From the NCBI RefSeq assembly GCF_023156245.1, contig NZ_JAKZAH010000001.1, forward strand, positions 124,001 through 188,000: a DNA stretch of 64,000 bases, in the 5' to 3' direction. The notes beneath the pieces were generated by a model. The model saw only the letters and a program-made list of their open reading frames with translations. It made no database searches and was not told where the DNA came from. The position numbers and the translations under genes are program-made. Below, one piece after another: positions 63,407 to 64,000 of the stretch. The DNA comes from Marinobacter bryozoorum. Its GTDB lineage: Bacteria > Pseudomonadota > Gammaproteobacteria > Pseudomonadales > Oleiphilaceae. Positions within the stretch are counted from its first letter, which is position 1, and every line of letters starts with the position of its first letter.

Positions 63407-64000
63407 ATGGCTACCATCGTTCGGCCCGTTGAGCAGAAAACCAAGCACCTGGACTACTTCCTGTCCCAGTGCCATCGCCGTCGCTACCCGGCGAAGAGCA
63501 CGATCATCTATGCCGGTGACAAGAGCGACTCCCTCTTTTTCATCGTTAAAGGTTCTGTCACCGTTATCATCGAAGATGAAGACGGTCGTGAAATGATCAT
63601 GGCCTACCTGAACTCCGGGGACTTCTTCGGGGAGATGGGACTGTTCGACAACATGGATTCCCGCAGCGCCTGGGTGAAAGCCAAGACGGAATGCGAGGTG
63701 GCGGAAATCAGCTACACCAAGTTCCGGGAAATCGCCCAGCAGGATCCGCGGGTGCTCTATTTTATCGGCGAGCAGATGGCGACCCGGTTGCGTCAGACCA
63801 CCCGCAAGGTGGGTGACCTGGCCTTTCTGGATGTTACCGGTCGCGTGGCCAGGACCCTGCTCGACCTGTGCAAGGAGCCCGATGCCATGACCCATCCGGA
63901 CGGCATGCAGATCAAGATCACCCGCCAGGAAATTGGTCGCATCGTTGGTTGTTCCCGTGAGATGGTGGGGCGGGTACTGAAAACCCTGGAAGAGCAGGGC
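63407..64000 (+). CDS. CRP/Vfr-type cAMP receptor transcription factor (partial)
   Basis: 198 codons from the ATG at 63407; the gene runs off the window. The cyclic-nucleotide domain shows [29 protein letters not shown] and RSAWVKAKT, with the Arg-Ser pair that contacts cAMP. The DNA-binding domain has the recognition helix [24 protein letters not shown] lies 13 bases upstream. The position next to osmC and speD matches vfr of Pseudomonas; crp is an equally fair name. Expected size is about 210 residues, so only about a dozen are missing. Confidence 0.93.
   Translation, partial: MATIVRPVEQKTKHLDYFLSQCHRRRYPAKSTIIYAGDKSDSLFFIVKGSVTVIIEDEDGREMIMAYLNSGDFFGEMGLFDNMDSRSAWVKAKTECEVAEISYTKFREIAQQDPRVLYFIGEQMATRLRQTTRKVGDLAFLDVTGRVARTLLDLCKEPDAMTHPDGMQIKITRQEIGRIVGCSREMVGRVLKTLEEQG

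Overview
The window reads as a contiguous, ordinary piece of chromosome from a marine gammaproteobacterium. Protein sequences and gene order (rpmB-rpmG / radC / coaBC-dut-algC-argB; hpt-ubiC-ubiA / phoB-phoR; hemB-ppk; osmC-speD / vfr-crp) resemble Pseudomonas. The added argE-argA cluster, a PanP-type decarboxylase, a divergent phosphoketolase and a coniferyl aldehyde dehydrogenase fit Marinobacter or a close relative. That assignment is from memory of the families, not from a search. I see no rRNA, tRNA, CRISPR array, prophage or insertion sequence.

Layout. 1-8.6 kb: a methyltransferase, a GGA-rich intergenic region that I interpret as an RsmZ/CsrB-type small RNA, vanZ-like and cysZ-like membrane proteins, rapA, fadE and crcB. 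8.6-16.2 kb: cold-shock protein, periplasmic dienelactone hydrolase, LLM oxidoreductase, divergent phosphoketolase, a stand-alone asparaginase N-domain, rsuA and a ydjM-like gene. 16.2-20.6 kb: lytic transglycosylase, REC-PilZ regulator and phoBR with a Pho box. 20.6-25.4 kb: ubiA, ubiC, hpt, rubredoxin and its reductase, tesB. 25.4-28.6 kb: a 7TMR-DISM/GGDEF/EAL gene split by an apparent frameshift, then a flavodoxin. 28.7-35.4 kb: PiT phosphate transporter, a small unknown gene, a REP/MITE-like inverted repeat, the panP/DUF503/aidB operon and sutA. 35.6-40.3 kb: hemB-ppk and a DUF945 protein. 40.3-46.2 kb: coaD, coniferyl aldehyde dehydrogenase, engB, cytochrome c4, dsbA, an EEP-family protein, rpmG and rpmB. 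46.4-56.5 kb: radC, coaBC, dut, an extended algC, argB, an unknown gene, argE, argA. 56.9-64 kb: a 1252-residue PilZ-DUF1631-GGDEF-EAL protein, pirin, speD, osmC and the start of a crp/vfr gene that runs off the window.

Themes. Phosphate handling recurs (phoBR, PiT transporter, ppk). Cyclic-di-GMP and Gac/Rsm signalling also recur: a candidate Rsm RNA with a GacA-like upstream site, two PilZ proteins and two GGDEF/EAL proteins with degenerate catalytic motifs. Fatty-acid and alkane metabolism is represented by fadE, tesB, aidB-like and rubredoxin with its reductase. The strongest non-coding discovery is the antisense-strand RNA at about 795-1033: about fifteen GGA motifs, several in the loops of perfect hairpins, a factor-independent terminator and an upstream GacA-type dyad.
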